Shown here one piece after another: positions 18,754 to 27,249 of a DNA stretch of 64,000 nucleotides; the stretch's first letter is position 1, and each line of letters starts with the position of its first letter. Source of the DNA: Streptomyces massasporeus (GTDB lineage: Bacteria; Actinomycetota; Actinomycetes; Streptomycetales; Streptomycetaceae); assembly GCF_014648995.1 (NCBI RefSeq), contig NZ_BMSE01000015.1, forward strand, positions 62,001 to 126,000. The letters are read 5' to 3'. The position numbers and the translations under genes are program-made. The notes under the pieces are model-generated. The model was not told where the DNA came from, did not search any database, and was given only the letters and a program-made list of their open reading frames with translations.

Positions 18754-19245
18754 TCAGCGAGGAGGCCGGGGAGCGGCCGTCGGACGGTACGCGTCGTCGT
18801 GTGCGCGCCAGGAGCCTTCCTCGGACGGTTCGAGAAGGTTCTCACGCGGTACGACGCACAGGGCCCAGATGATGAAGCCCGAGAGCGTGATCATCACGAT
18901 CGACCAGACCGGGTACTGCGGCAGGGAGAGGAAGTTGGCGATGATGACGAGCCCGGCGATGGCGACGCCGAGCACGCGGGCCCACATCGCCGTCTTGAGC
19001 AGCCCCACGCTGACGACCATGGCGACCACGCCGAGGGCGAGGTGGATCCAGCCCCAGCCGGTCAGGTCGTACGCGAAGACGTAGTTGCGGGTCGTGACGA
19101 AGATGTCGTCCTCGGCGATGGCCATGATGCCCCGGAAGAGGTCGAGCAGCCCGACCAGGAAGAGCATCACCGCGGCGAAGGCGGTCAGGCCGGTGGCCCA
19201 TTCGTCCTTCGCCCTGTGTGACGGTTGGGTGGGTGTGGCGGTCAT
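18754..19245 (-). CDS. Four-helix membrane protein (DUF7144-like), copy 2
   Basis: This 163-residue paralogue of the protein at 9067-9516 shares WATGL.AFAAVMLFLVGLL and most of the last 90 residues, for example FLSLPQYPVWS.VMITLSG. DNA of the two copies is nearly identical over long stretches (compare 9127-9235 with 18857-18965), so they arose by recent duplication or are kept alike by gene conversion. The C-terminal tail is longer and unrelated. Its upstream region carries the 48-bp element and a 21-bp-period repeat. Confidence 0.82.
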   Translation of the reverse strand: MTATPTQPSHRAKDEWATGLTAFAAVMLFLVGLLDLFRGIMAIAEDDIFVTTRNYVFAYDLTGWGWIHLALGVVAMVVSVGLLKTAMWARVLGVAIAGLVIIANFLSLPQYPVWSIVMITLSGFIIWALCVVPRENLLEPSEEGSWRAHDDAYRPTAAPRPPR

Positions 19246-19309
19246 CTTGCGCCTCGGTTTCGATGCTCAGGGGCCGGCGGGGGACGGGGGAGAGGAGCCT
19301 CCTCCGAAC

Positions 19310-19349
19310 GGTTGGGCTCGGCGTCCTCGCGGTTCGGCTCGGCGTCCTC
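19310..19349. repeat. Two direct copies of a 19-bp unit
   Basis: GGTTGGGCTCGGCGTCCTC (19310-19328) is repeated as GGTTCGGCTCGGCGTCCTC (19331-19349), 18 of 19 identical with a 21-bp period, i.e. two helical turns. It lies between the 48-bp element and the start of DUF7144-like copy 2. The unrelated copy 1 leader also carries tandem repeats (9526-9567). Confidence 0.7.
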
Positions 19350-19350
19350 T

Positions 19351-19398
19351 TCAGCGTGCCCACGGCAGGCAACGGGCGGCTTCACCCGGTGCGGGTGA
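19351..19398 (-). promoter_or_regulatory. 48-bp conserved element with TCACCCG-N3-CGGGTGA palindrome, copy 2
   Basis: This element matches 10093-10140 at 39 of 48 positions without gaps. The palindromic core TCACCCG-GTG-CGGGTGA is at 19382-19398. It lies about 105-153 bases upstream of the membrane-protein gene start at 19245 and downstream of glpD, whose 3' end is at 19454. Confidence 0.6.
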
Positions 19399-19453
19399 GA
19401 GTGGAGCCGCTCGCCTGCCTCACAGCACGCACTCGCCGTTCCCCACGGCGGCC

Positions 19454-21034
19454 TCAGGCGAGGGGTGCCGCTTCTCCCATCAGAGTGCGCACGGCCTCCA
19501 GCGCCTCGGCCCGGTCCGCCGGGACCAGCCCGATGCGGGTGCGCCGGTCGAGCAGGTCGGCCTCGTCCAGGGCGCCCTCGTGCCGCAGTGCCCACAGCAC
19601 CTCGGCGCCGGTGACGGGATGGCCCGGGACGACGGGCTCGGCCAGCCGCGGGTCCTGCCCGGCCAGGGCATGCACGGCCGGTGCCTCGGTGCCGTAGCGC
19701 TGGACGAGGCGGCGGGGCGCACGGAGTGCGGCGAGTGCCCGGGGGGCCGCGGCGCCCACCAGCGGGAGCGCGGCGGTGGGTGAGGGACCGGCGGCCAGAC
19801 CGCGTGCGTCGACCGCGGTGTTCACGGCGTCCTCGGCCATCCGACGGTACGTGGTGAGCTTGCCGCCGACCACGCTGACGACGCCGTCCGGTGAGGTCAG
19901 CACCGCGTGACGGCGGGAGATGTCGGCCGTGCGCGAGGCGGCGCCGGACTGGGCCGTCCCGCTCGTGTCCAGCAGGGGGCGCAGGCCGGCGAACGAGCCG
20001 ACGACGTCACCGCGGCGAACCGGGACGTCCAGTACGGAGCCGAGGACGTCGAGCAGGAAGCCGATGTCCGTCTCGGGCACGTCGGGGACGTCGGGGACGG
20101 GCCCGTCGAGGGGTTCGTCGGTGAGTCCGACGTAGACCCGCCCGTCGTCCTGGGGCAGGACGAGGACGAAGCGGTTGGTCTCTCCGGGGATGGGGATGTG
20201 CAGGCCGGCGGGGAGCGGGCCGATGTGCTCCGAGTGCAGGACGAGGTGGGTGCCGCGGGAGGGCCGGATCCGGATGCCGTCCACGAGGTCCCCGGCCCAC
20301 ACGCCGGACGCGTTGATCACCGCACGGGCCCGGATCTCGCCCTCCGCGCCGGTGAGTTCGTCCCGCACGCGGGCGCCGGACGCGGTGAGTTCCAGGGCCC
20401 GGACACGGGTCAGCACGCGGGCGTGGTGCGCGGCGGCCGTGCGGGCGAGGGCGGTCACCAGACGGGCGTCGTCGGTGAGCCGTCCGTCCCAGGACAGCAG
20501 GCCGCCCCGCAGCCCGCCGGGGCGCAGTGCCGGGGCCAGGTGCCGGGTCTCGACGGGCGACAGCCGGCGCGGTGCGGGCAGTGTGGCGCGCGCCGTACGG
20601 GCCGACAGCCGCAGGGCGTCGCCGGCCCGGAAGCCGGCCCAGGCCAGCGCGGCCTGGCCGCGCGAGACGAGTCCGGTCAGGGGCAGGACGAACGGCTGGG
20701 CACGCACCAGATGGGGCGCCGTGCGCTCCATCAGCACGCCGCGTTCGACCGCGCTCTCGTGGGCGACGTCGAACTGCGCCGAGGCCAGGTAGCGCAGCCC
20801 TCCGTGGACGAGCTTGGAGCTCCAGCGCGAGGTGCCGAACGCGAGGTCGTGGGCGTCGACGGCGACGACGTCCAGACCGCGGGCGGCGGCGTCGAGGGCC
20901 GCTCCGGCGCCGGTCGCGCCGAGGCCCACGACCAGCACGTCCACCACGCGGCCGTCGGTCGCTTCGCTCAGCTCGCGGGCGCGCCGGGCTGCGGACAGGG
21001 AGGCCCCGGCGGCCGGGACGGCGGTCTGGCTCAT
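19454..21034 (-). CDS. glpD: FAD-dependent glycerol-3-phosphate dehydrogenase
   Basis: This 526-residue flavoprotein oxidises glycerol 3-phosphate to dihydroxyacetone phosphate and feeds electrons to the quinone pool. The N-terminal dinucleotide-binding motif is DVLVVGLGATGAGAALDAA. Family stretches include FGTSRWSSKLVHGGLRYL and the C-terminal VVGGKLTTYRRMAEDAV. Its start overlaps the stop of the TetR gene (ATGA), so the regulator and enzyme are one transcript. The DHAP product is the substrate for alkyl-DHAP synthase, whose homologue is divergently encoded next door. Confidence 0.93.
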   Translation of the reverse strand: MSQTAVPAAGASLSAARRARELSEATDGRVVDVLVVGLGATGAGAALDAAARGLDVVAVDAHDLAFGTSRWSSKLVHGGLRYLASAQFDVAHESAVERGVLMERTAPHLVRAQPFVLPLTGLVSRGQAALAWAGFRAGDALRLSARTARATLPAPRRLSPVETRHLAPALRPGGLRGGLLSWDGRLTDDARLVTALARTAAAHHARVLTRVRALELTASGARVRDELTGAEGEIRARAVINASGVWAGDLVDGIRIRPSRGTHLVLHSEHIGPLPAGLHIPIPGETNRFVLVLPQDDGRVYVGLTDEPLDGPVPDVPDVPETDIGFLLDVLGSVLDVPVRRGDVVGSFAGLRPLLDTSGTAQSGAASRTADISRRHAVLTSPDGVVSVVGGKLTTYRRMAEDAVNTAVDARGLAAGPSPTAALPLVGAAAPRALAALRAPRRLVQRYGTEAPAVHALAGQDPRLAEPVVPGHPVTGAEVLWALRHEGALDEADLLDRRTRIGLVPADRAEALEAVRTLMGEAAPLA

Positions 21035-21648
21035 GGGGTGAGGCTCCTCTCCAGAACGGTGCGCAGTTCGGCCAGGAACGCCGCTGTGGTGAGCTCGGCG
21101 TCGTCCTCGTCGGTCATGGTGCGCAGGGACAGGGCGAAGGACTGCAGGATCAGCAGCACGGTCCGGGCCTGGCGTTCGGCCGGGGCCTCACGCACCGAAC
21201 CGTCGGCGTGCCCCTCGCGCAGCGCCCCGGCGAGCAGCCCCAGCAGGGCTTCCTGGCTCGCGCCGCGCCGGTCCAGCACGTAGGGCAGGAGCAGTTCGGG
21301 GTCCACGTCGACGATCTTCTGGAAGAGCGGGTGGGCGCGGAACGCCTCCACTCCCGCGACCAGGCCGTCGATCAGCGGCGGGCGCGTGCCCACCTCCGGC
21401 CGGCTCTCGGGCATGGACCCGGTCGCGACGGCGATCCACTCGCGCGTCATGAGGTCGCCGACGAGGGAGCGGACGTCGGGCCAGCGGCGGTAGAGCGTCA
21501 TCCGCGAGAGGCCCGCGCGCCGGGCCACGTCGGTCATGGTCGTCCGCCGGACCCCGACGGCGAGGACGCAGTCGCGGACGGCGTCGAGCACCACGTCGTT
21601 GTCGGCGGAGGTCGGCTGGGCCGAGCTGTTGTGACGATTAGGCGTCAT
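21031..21648 (-). CDS. TetR-family repressor
   Basis: This 205-residue regulator has an N-terminal helix-turn-helix (TTMTDVARRAGLSRMTLYRR) and a ligand-binding C-terminal domain. It is the first gene of the tetR-glpD unit and faces the alkyl-DHAP-synthase-like gene across 65 bases containing a clear operator-like repeat, so autoregulation and control of both sides is likely. The start ATG immediately follows the operator with a -10-like TACACT seven bases before it, so the mRNA may be leaderless. Confidence 0.9.
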   Translation of the reverse strand: MTPNRHNSSAQPTSADNDVVLDAVRDCVLAVGVRRTTMTDVARRAGLSRMTLYRRWPDVRSLVGDLMTREWIAVATGSMPESRPEVGTRPPLIDGLVAGVEAFRAHPLFQKIVDVDPELLLPYVLDRRGASQEALLGLLAGALREGHADGSVREAPAERQARTVLLILQSFALSLRTMTDEDDAELTTAAFLAELRTVLERSLTP

Positions 21649-21663
21649 GTGTAACAGTGTAAC
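21649..21663 (-). promoter_or_regulatory. Operator/promoter of tetR-glpD and the divergent flavoprotein gene
   Basis: GTGTAAC-A-GTGTAAC is a direct repeat with 8-bp period that abuts the tetR start codon. On the minus strand it contains TACACT (21661-21656), a good TAnnnT -10 box with TTGCCG 19 bases upstream. Transcription would start at or next to the ATG. A repressor bound here would cover the -10 box and lies 51 bases from the divergent start at 21714. Confidence 0.6.
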
Positions 21664-21713
21664 GCCCGACGCCGCTCCAGCGGCAACCCCGACGACCGGT
21701 GAGGACGACAGGC

Positions 21714-23312
21714 ATGGACATGCTGTGGAACGGCTGGGGAGACCCGGCCAGGGCGACGCCGCTGCCCGACACCGTGACCGGGCTGCTGCACGACTGGCTC
21801 GGCGTCAAGCCGCAGCCCACGGCATCAGCCCGGCTGGAGGAGATCGCGATCTCCACGCCCGCCCTAGACGGCGCCGCCCTGCACGCGCTGCGCACCGCAC
21901 TCGGCGACCGGGCGGACGACGTCCGCACCGACACCGAGAGCCGCGTCCGGCACACCCGCGGCAAGTCCACCCCGGACCTGCTGCGCCTGCGCGCCGGTGA
22001 CACCGCCGACGCCCCGGCGGCCGTGGCCCTCCCGCGAAGCCATGACGAGGTGCTCGCCGTGCTCCGCGTCTGCGCCGAACACCGCCTCGCCCTCGTCCCG
22101 TTCGGCGGCGGCACCTCCGTCGTCGGAGGCCTCGCCCCCTCCGGCAAGGCGCCCTTCGTCGCCCTGGACCTGCGGCATCTGAACCGGCTCATCGACCTCG
22201 ACCCCGTCTCCCGGACCGCCACCCTCCAGGCCGGTCTGCGCGCCCCCGAGGCGGAGGCACTCCTGGCCGAACACGGCTTCACCCTCGGCCACTTCCCGCA
22301 GTCCTACGAGTGGGCCACCATCGGCGGCTTCGCCGCGACCCGCTCCAGCGGCCAGGCCTCCGCCGGCTACGGCCGCTTCGACGAAATGGTCCTCGGCCTC
22401 ACCCTCGCCACGCCCGGAGGAACCCTCGACACCGGCCGCGCGCCCCGCTCGGCCGCCGGGCCCGATCTGCGGCAGCTGCTGCTCGGTTCGGAGGGCGCCT
22501 TCGGCGTCATCACCTCCGTCACCGTCCGCGTCCGGCCCGTCCCGCAGACCCGCCGCTACGAAGGATGGCGCTTCGCCTCCTTCGCCGAGGGCACCGCCGC
22601 CCTGCGCCGGCTCGCCCAGGACGGCCCGCGCCCCACCGTCCTGAGGCTCTCCGACGAGACCGAGACACTGATCGGCCTCGCCCAGCCCGACGCCATCGGC
22701 TCCGCCGCCGAGCAGCGGAGCGCGGGATGTCTCGCCGTCGTCGGCTTCGAGGGAACCGAGGAGGACACCGCCCGGCGCCGGGCGGCCGCGGCGGCCGTAC
22801 TCACCGACTGCGGCGGCGAGTTCGCGGGCGACGAACCAGGACGGCGCTGGGCCCACGGCCGCTACTCGGCCCCGTACCTGCGGGACTCGCTCCTCGAAGC
22901 GGGAGCATTTGCCGAGACGCTGGAGACCGCCGCCTACTGGTCACGGCTGCCCGGCCTGTACGCGGGCGTCCGCGACGCGCTGACCGCCACACTCACCGAG
23001 AACGGCACCCCGCCCCTGGTCATGTGCCACATCTCGCACGTCTACGAGAACGGCGCCTCGCTGTACTTCACCGTCGTCTCGGCCCAGGGCGAGGAACCCG
23101 TGGCGCACTGGACGCGCGCCAAGCACGCCGCGAACGAGGCGATCCTCGCCGCCGGGGGCACCATCACCCACCACCACGCGGTCGGCACCGACCACCGCGA
23201 CTGGTACGTCCGGGAGGCCACGGACCTGGGCGTCGCGGCACTGCGGGCCGTCAAGCAACGCCTGGACCCGGACGGCCTGCTGAACCCCGGCGTCCTGCTG
23301 CCGACCGACTGA
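21714..23312 (+). CDS. FAD-linked oxidase, alkyl-DHAP synthase-like
   Basis: This 532-residue flavoprotein has a PCMH-type FAD-binding domain (about 95-275: VPFGGGTSVVGG, GHFPQSYEWATIGGF) and a C-terminal FAD-oxidase cap. Near the end, ITHHHAVGTDHRDWY matches the His-rich active-site segment of alkyldihydroxyacetonephosphate synthase. That enzyme exchanges the acyl of acyl-DHAP for a fatty alcohol to form ether lipids. Related actinobacterial proteins are not all proven synthases, so the activity is inferred. The ATG at 21714 was chosen; a GTG five codons earlier is possible. The kinase gene follows. Confidence 0.82.
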   Translation: MDMLWNGWGDPARATPLPDTVTGLLHDWLGVKPQPTASARLEEIAISTPALDGAALHALRTALGDRADDVRTDTESRVRHTRGKSTPDLLRLRAGDTADAPAAVALPRSHDEVLAVLRVCAEHRLALVPFGGGTSVVGGLAPSGKAPFVALDLRHLNRLIDLDPVSRTATLQAGLRAPEAEALLAEHGFTLGHFPQSYEWATIGGFAATRSSGQASAGYGRFDEMVLGLTLATPGGTLDTGRAPRSAAGPDLRQLLLGSEGAFGVITSVTVRVRPVPQTRRYEGWRFASFAEGTAALRRLAQDGPRPTVLRLSDETETLIGLAQPDAIGSAAEQRSAGCLAVVGFEGTEEDTARRRAAAAAVLTDCGGEFAGDEPGRRWAHGRYSAPYLRDSLLEAGAFAETLETAAYWSRLPGLYAGVRDALTATLTENGTPPLVMCHISHVYENGASLYFTVVSAQGEEPVAHWTRAKHAANEAILAAGGTITHHHAVGTDHRDWYVREATDLGVAALRAVKQRLDPDGLLNPGVLLPTD

Positions 23313-23394
23313 CCGCGTCCCCGCTTCCAGTCCGCACACGCACCACCCCACCAGACGACAGCCCGGCACCACCCGTCAGCCCGGAGGCACATCG

Positions 23395-24276
23395 ATGCGA
23401 CAGTTCACCGCCGTCGTCAACCCCACCGCCGGCGGAGCCACCAGCGCCGCGGCGCTGCTGAAGGTGGCCCGTCTGCTTCGGGAGGCGGGCGCCGAGCTGG
23501 AGACCGAGTACAGTCGCAGCCTCGCCCACGCCCGCGAACTCGCCCGGCACGCCGGGGAACGAGGCCGGGTCGTGCTCGCCGTCGGCGGTGACGGCATCAC
23601 CGGAAGCATCGGCGGAGCCCTCAGCGGCACCGGCGCACTGTTCGGCATGGTCCCGGCCGGGCGCGGCAACGACTTCGCCCGCGCCCTGGGCCTGCCCGGC
23701 GACCCCGAAGGCGTGGCGCGCGTGCTGCTCCACGGCACCCCGCGTGCCGTGGACACCATCGAGGTCACCTCGTCCGTCCACGCCGGCACCGTCGTGCTCG
23801 GCAGCGTCTACGCGGGCGTGGACGCGCTGGCCAACCTCCATGCCAACCGCTCACGCCTGCTGCGCGGTTCGGCCTCCTACTACGCCGGTGCCCTGCGCGC
23901 GATCAGCACCTGGCGCCCGGTCGGCTACCGGATCACCGTCGACGGCCAGGAGCACACCTGCACGGGCTACACCGTGGTGGCCGCCAACTCCAGCTACTAC
24001 GGCTCGGCGCGCCGCATCGCTCCCGAGGCCCGGCTGGACGACGGCCTCCTCGACGTCGTGATGATCCGCGACGCGCCGCGCCGGCTGTTCTTCGCCCTGA
24101 TGAAGGAACTCGACACCGGCGCCCACATCCACCGCCCCCAGGTGCGGGTCCTGCGCGGCCGGGAGATACGCATCGAGGCCGACAGAGACCTCCCCTACGG
24201 CGCGGACGGCGAGATCGAGGCCGCCCTCCCGGTCACGGCCAGGGTGCTGCCCGGCGCCCTGCGCGTCCTGTGCTGA
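23395..24276 (+). CDS. Diacylglycerol kinase-family lipid kinase
   Basis: This 293-residue soluble enzyme has the DAGK fold. The motifs are VNPTAGGATS at the N-terminus, LAVGGDGTI-like VLAVGGDGITGS, and VPAGRGNDFARALG. The last is the nucleotide and catalytic core shared with DgkB and YegS. It phosphorylates diacylglycerol or a related lipid. It lies 82 bases downstream of the alkyl-DHAP-synthase-like gene with GGAGG before the ATG. The whole set (glpD, tetR, synthase, kinase) is consistent with glycerolipid or ether-lipid metabolism. Confidence 0.9.
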   Translation: MRQFTAVVNPTAGGATSAAALLKVARLLREAGAELETEYSRSLAHARELARHAGERGRVVLAVGGDGITGSIGGALSGTGALFGMVPAGRGNDFARALGLPGDPEGVARVLLHGTPRAVDTIEVTSSVHAGTVVLGSVYAGVDALANLHANRSRLLRGSASYYAGALRAISTWRPVGYRITVDGQEHTCTGYTVVAANSSYYGSARRIAPEARLDDGLLDVVMIRDAPRRLFFALMKELDTGAHIHRPQVRVLRGREIRIEADRDLPYGADGEIEAALPVTARVLPGALRVLC

Positions 24277-24301
24277 GGCCGGGCCGCACCCTGACGGCCG
24301 T

Positions 24302-25807
24302 CTATCCCTCGCTGCTCGTCAGACCCATCCGCGCCAGGTAGCGGCCCACATGTTCCGGGCCGTCGGCGGCCAGTGCGATGTGGTGGTCGGGGCGGATGAG
24401 GAACAGCCCGGTGCCGAGTTCCTCGGCGAGCGGTCCGCCCGTCACGTGGTGGGTGCGGACACCCGGTGTCGCGCGGGGCGGTGCGCAGTTCACCGCCAGC
24501 AGGGTGAAGTCCGGGCCTCTCAGCAGGCCGAAGAGATTCGCGCAGGGGCCGTCGGCGGTGACGCACGGGAGGTCGGGCGCCCGGTCGCCGGCCCGGACAC
24601 CCGCCAGGGAACCCAGCGCGCGGGCATCGGTCGAGAGCTCACTGTCGCGGTAGTGCACCGACAGCAGGTGGCAGACCCGCCCCCGCAAGCGTGACTGCCC
24701 GCCGTCCTCGGGTTTGCGGCCGGCACGGTACAGGCGGGTGCTGAGGTCCAGGACGCCCGCCGCGGCGGGCCGGCGCTCGGCTTCGTAACTGTCCAGCAGT
24801 GAGACCGGGGCACCGCGGCCGATGACCTGGCCGAGCTTCCAGCCGAGGTTGCAGGCGTCCTGCACGCCGATGTTCAGCCCTTGGCCACCGCCGGGCGGGT
24901 GCAGGTGGGCGGCGTCCCCGGCGAGGAAGACCCGCCCCTGGCGGAAGCGTTCGGCCATCGCGGTGCGCGGCCGGTAGAAGGAGCTCCACGGCACCTCGGT
25001 GACGGCGTCCGGCGGCAGGTGGGTCCGCTCGGCGACCAGGCTGCGCACGGTCTCGGCCGTCGCGGTGAACTCATCGCCCGTGATCTTGGCGTTCAGCTGG
25101 AAGTCGGCGGTGCCCGGCAGCGGGCACAGCAGCAGCTCACCCGGCGGGTCGTCGGGCCAGATGTGCCAGTGATCGCGGTCCAGGCCCCGCACGCGCACGT
25201 CCGCCACCACCGCCGACCGCAGCCCGCGGTCCTCGCCCTTCATGGCGATGCCGAGGGACTCGCGCACCGAGCTGTGGCTGCCGTCGGCGCCCACCAGGTA
25301 AGGCACCGTCATCAGGCGACAGTGGCCGTCGGACTGCGCCACCTCGGCCGTCACGTGCGTGTCCGTCTGCGTCAGGGACACGAGCCGGGCACCGCACTCC
25401 AGGGTTCCGCCCAGTTCGAGCAGACGATCGCGAAGGATCTCCTGCGTGCGCCACTGGGGGATCAGCCACTGCTGCGGCTGACGCGAGACCGGCGCCTCCG
25501 GGTCCGGTTCGATCAGCCACCACTCGCCCCCGCGCTCGCCGTCGCGCCAGGTCTGCATGGGCGGGAAGGGGGAGCCGGCGGCCTGCACCGCGTCGATGAC
25601 GCCGAGGTCGTCGAACGCCTCCAGCGTGCGTGCCTGAAGGCTCTTGCCGCGTGAACCGGCGGGGAGCCGGTCGCTCGCCTCGATGACATGGGTTTGCACA
25701 CCGCGCCTGGCCAGGTCGCAGGCGAGGGTGAGGCCGGTCGGTCCGCCGCCGACGACCAGCACGTCGACGGTCGGCTGCTGCGGTGTCCGAGAGGTGGGAT
25801 CGGGCAC
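24302..25807 (-). CDS. FAD-dependent aromatic monooxygenase (PheA/TetX/PgaE type)
   Basis: This is a 501-residue group A flavin hydroxylase. It has the Rossmann GxGxxG (VLVVGGGPTGLTLACDLA), the DG-like LVGADGSHSSVRES, and the FAD-phosphate GDAAHLHPPGGGQGLNIG. It ends with a thioredoxin-like C-terminal domain common in polyketide hydroxylases. Such enzymes hydroxylate aromatic polyketides or phenols with NAD(P)H and O2. The start is GTG with GGGAG upstream. It is divergent from the P450 gene and convergent with the kinase gene. It could be an orphan tailoring enzyme; a link to the pigment operon 21 kb away is not supported by position. Confidence 0.88.
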   Translation of the reverse strand: MPDPTSRTPQQPTVDVLVVGGGPTGLTLACDLARRGVQTHVIEASDRLPAGSRGKSLQARTLEAFDDLGVIDAVQAAGSPFPPMQTWRDGERGGEWWLIEPDPEAPVSRQPQQWLIPQWRTQEILRDRLLELGGTLECGARLVSLTQTDTHVTAEVAQSDGHCRLMTVPYLVGADGSHSSVRESLGIAMKGEDRGLRSAVVADVRVRGLDRDHWHIWPDDPPGELLLCPLPGTADFQLNAKITGDEFTATAETVRSLVAERTHLPPDAVTEVPWSSFYRPRTAMAERFRQGRVFLAGDAAHLHPPGGGQGLNIGVQDACNLGWKLGQVIGRGAPVSLLDSYEAERRPAAAGVLDLSTRLYRAGRKPEDGGQSRLRGRVCHLLSVHYRDSELSTDARALGSLAGVRAGDRAPDLPCVTADGPCANLFGLLRGPDFTLLAVNCAPPRATPGVRTHHVTGGPLAEELGTGLFLIRPDHHIALAADGPEHVGRYLARMGLTSSEG

Positions 25808-25962
25808 GTCTCCCTGCTTTCTGCCGTCTGCCCCGGCACTGGATGCATGGAGCGGCGCTCTGCCGCACTATGCGAAATGTCCCCCACGGGCGGGGCGGCC
25901 GTGGCCCGTGCCCACCGGTTCCGCCCACATGGCCGCACCACCGCACGAGCTCAGGAGCACAC

Positions 25963-27159
25963 ATGGCTCACACCGCCGCCTGCCCCTTCGACTACAGCGA
26001 GCAACTCGAGTTCGACCCGTCCCTCGCCCAGCTCATGGCCCGCGGCCCGGTCAGCCGTATCCGGCTCTCCTACGGCGAAGCCGACGCGTGGCTGGTCACC
26101 ACCTTCGACGGCGTACGCCAGGTGACGACCGACCCCAGGTTCAGCCGGGCCGCCATCGTCGGCCGCGACTACCCCCGGATGACTCCCGAGCCGATCGTCT
26201 CCCCGGAATCGATCAACGTCATGGACCCGCCGCGAGGCACCCGGCTGCGCCACGCCGCCGCCCGGGCCTTCACCCAGAGCAGCGTGAAACGCATGACGCC
26301 GGCCATCGAAGAGGTGGCCCACCGGCTCGTGGACGAGATGATCGAGCAGGGCCCGCCGGCCGACCTGGCCCGTGCCCTGTCCGAGCCACTGCCCAACCAC
26401 ACCATCTGCGCCCTGCTGGACGTCCCCGTCCAGGACCGGCCGCTCATGCTGCGCCTCACCCAGCAGATGCTGACCACCGCGCCCGAAGCCCGGCAGACGG
26501 CGGCCGAAGCCAAGCAGCACCTGCGCGCCTACTTCACCACGCTCGTCGCCGAACGCCGCAAGGACGGCGGCAGCGACCTCATCACCACCATGGCCGCCGG
26601 CGATCAGGAGGAGGAGCCCCTGAGCGACGACGAGCTGGCCGTCCTGGCACTCACCCTCATCCTCAGCGGCAACGACACGGCCACCTGCCAGATCAGCAAC
26701 ATCACCTACACCCTGCTGACCCGCCCCGAGCTCCACGAACTGCTGCGGCGCAGCCCCGAACAGCTTCCCCGGCTGCTGGACGAACTCCTGCGGCACATCC
26801 CCTTCCGCAAGGGCGTCGGCATCCCGCGCGTCGCGCTGGAGGACGTGGAGCTGGAAGGAGTGCTGATCCGCGCCGGTGACTTCGTGCACGTCTCCTATCT
26901 GGCAGCCAACCGGGACCCGGAGGTGTTCGCGGACCCCGACACCCTCGACGTCGACCGTGCGTCCCACCCTCATATGACGTTCGGCTGGGGCGGTCACCAC
27001 TGTGTCGCCAGCACCCTCGCCGTCGCGGAACTGAAGACCGCGATCGGGGTCCTGTTCACCCGCCTCCCCCGACTGCGGCTGGCCGTACCGGCCCAGGACG
27101 TGCCCTGGGACACTCAGACCATCCGGCGCTTCCCCCTGGAGCTGCCCGTCACGTGGTGA
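25963..27159 (+). CDS. Cytochrome P450
   Basis: This 398-residue bacterial class I P450 has a heme-thiolate loop FGWGGHHC, with the Cys near residue 347. The I-helix oxygen-activation motif is LSGNDTAT (Ser-Gly-Asn-Asp-Thr rather than the common AGxET), and the ExxR motif is in LDELLRHI. It needs a ferredoxin and reductase from elsewhere; none is adjacent. The ATG at 25963 has a CAGGAG ribosome site, although the frame is open far upstream. It faces the FAD monooxygenase across 155 bases. Confidence 0.9.
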   Translation: MAHTAACPFDYSEQLEFDPSLAQLMARGPVSRIRLSYGEADAWLVTTFDGVRQVTTDPRFSRAAIVGRDYPRMTPEPIVSPESINVMDPPRGTRLRHAAARAFTQSSVKRMTPAIEEVAHRLVDEMIEQGPPADLARALSEPLPNHTICALLDVPVQDRPLMLRLTQQMLTTAPEARQTAAEAKQHLRAYFTTLVAERRKDGGSDLITTMAAGDQEEEPLSDDELAVLALTLILSGNDTATCQISNITYTLLTRPELHELLRRSPEQLPRLLDELLRHIPFRKGVGIPRVALEDVELEGVLIRAGDFVHVSYLAANRDPEVFADPDTLDVDRASHPHMTFGWGGHHCVASTLAVAELKTAIGVLFTRLPRLRLAVPAQDVPWDTQTIRRFPLELPVTW

Positions 27160-27182
27160 GGGCGCGGGCATCTTCAGTCCTG

Positions 27183-27223
27183 CTCCTCGCGGAGAGGCGC
27201 TGACGCCGCCCTGCCGCGAGGAG
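27183..27223. terminator. Hairpin between convergent P450 and protease genes
   Basis: CTCCTCGCGG (27183-27192) pairs perfectly with CCGCGAGGAG (27214-27223). The 21-nt loop may itself form a small GGCG/CGCC helix. It sits 23 bases after the P450 stop and 26 bases beyond the 3' end of the convergent protease gene. Confidence 0.7.
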
Positions 27224-27249
27224 TTCACGGACTCGGTGGAAGCCTCCCG

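Noticed and set aside
24302-25807. FAD monooxygenase as the missing whiE ORFVIII
   Set aside because: It lies 21 kb from the pigment operon with many unrelated genes between, and the flavin hydroxylase family is too broad to make the link.
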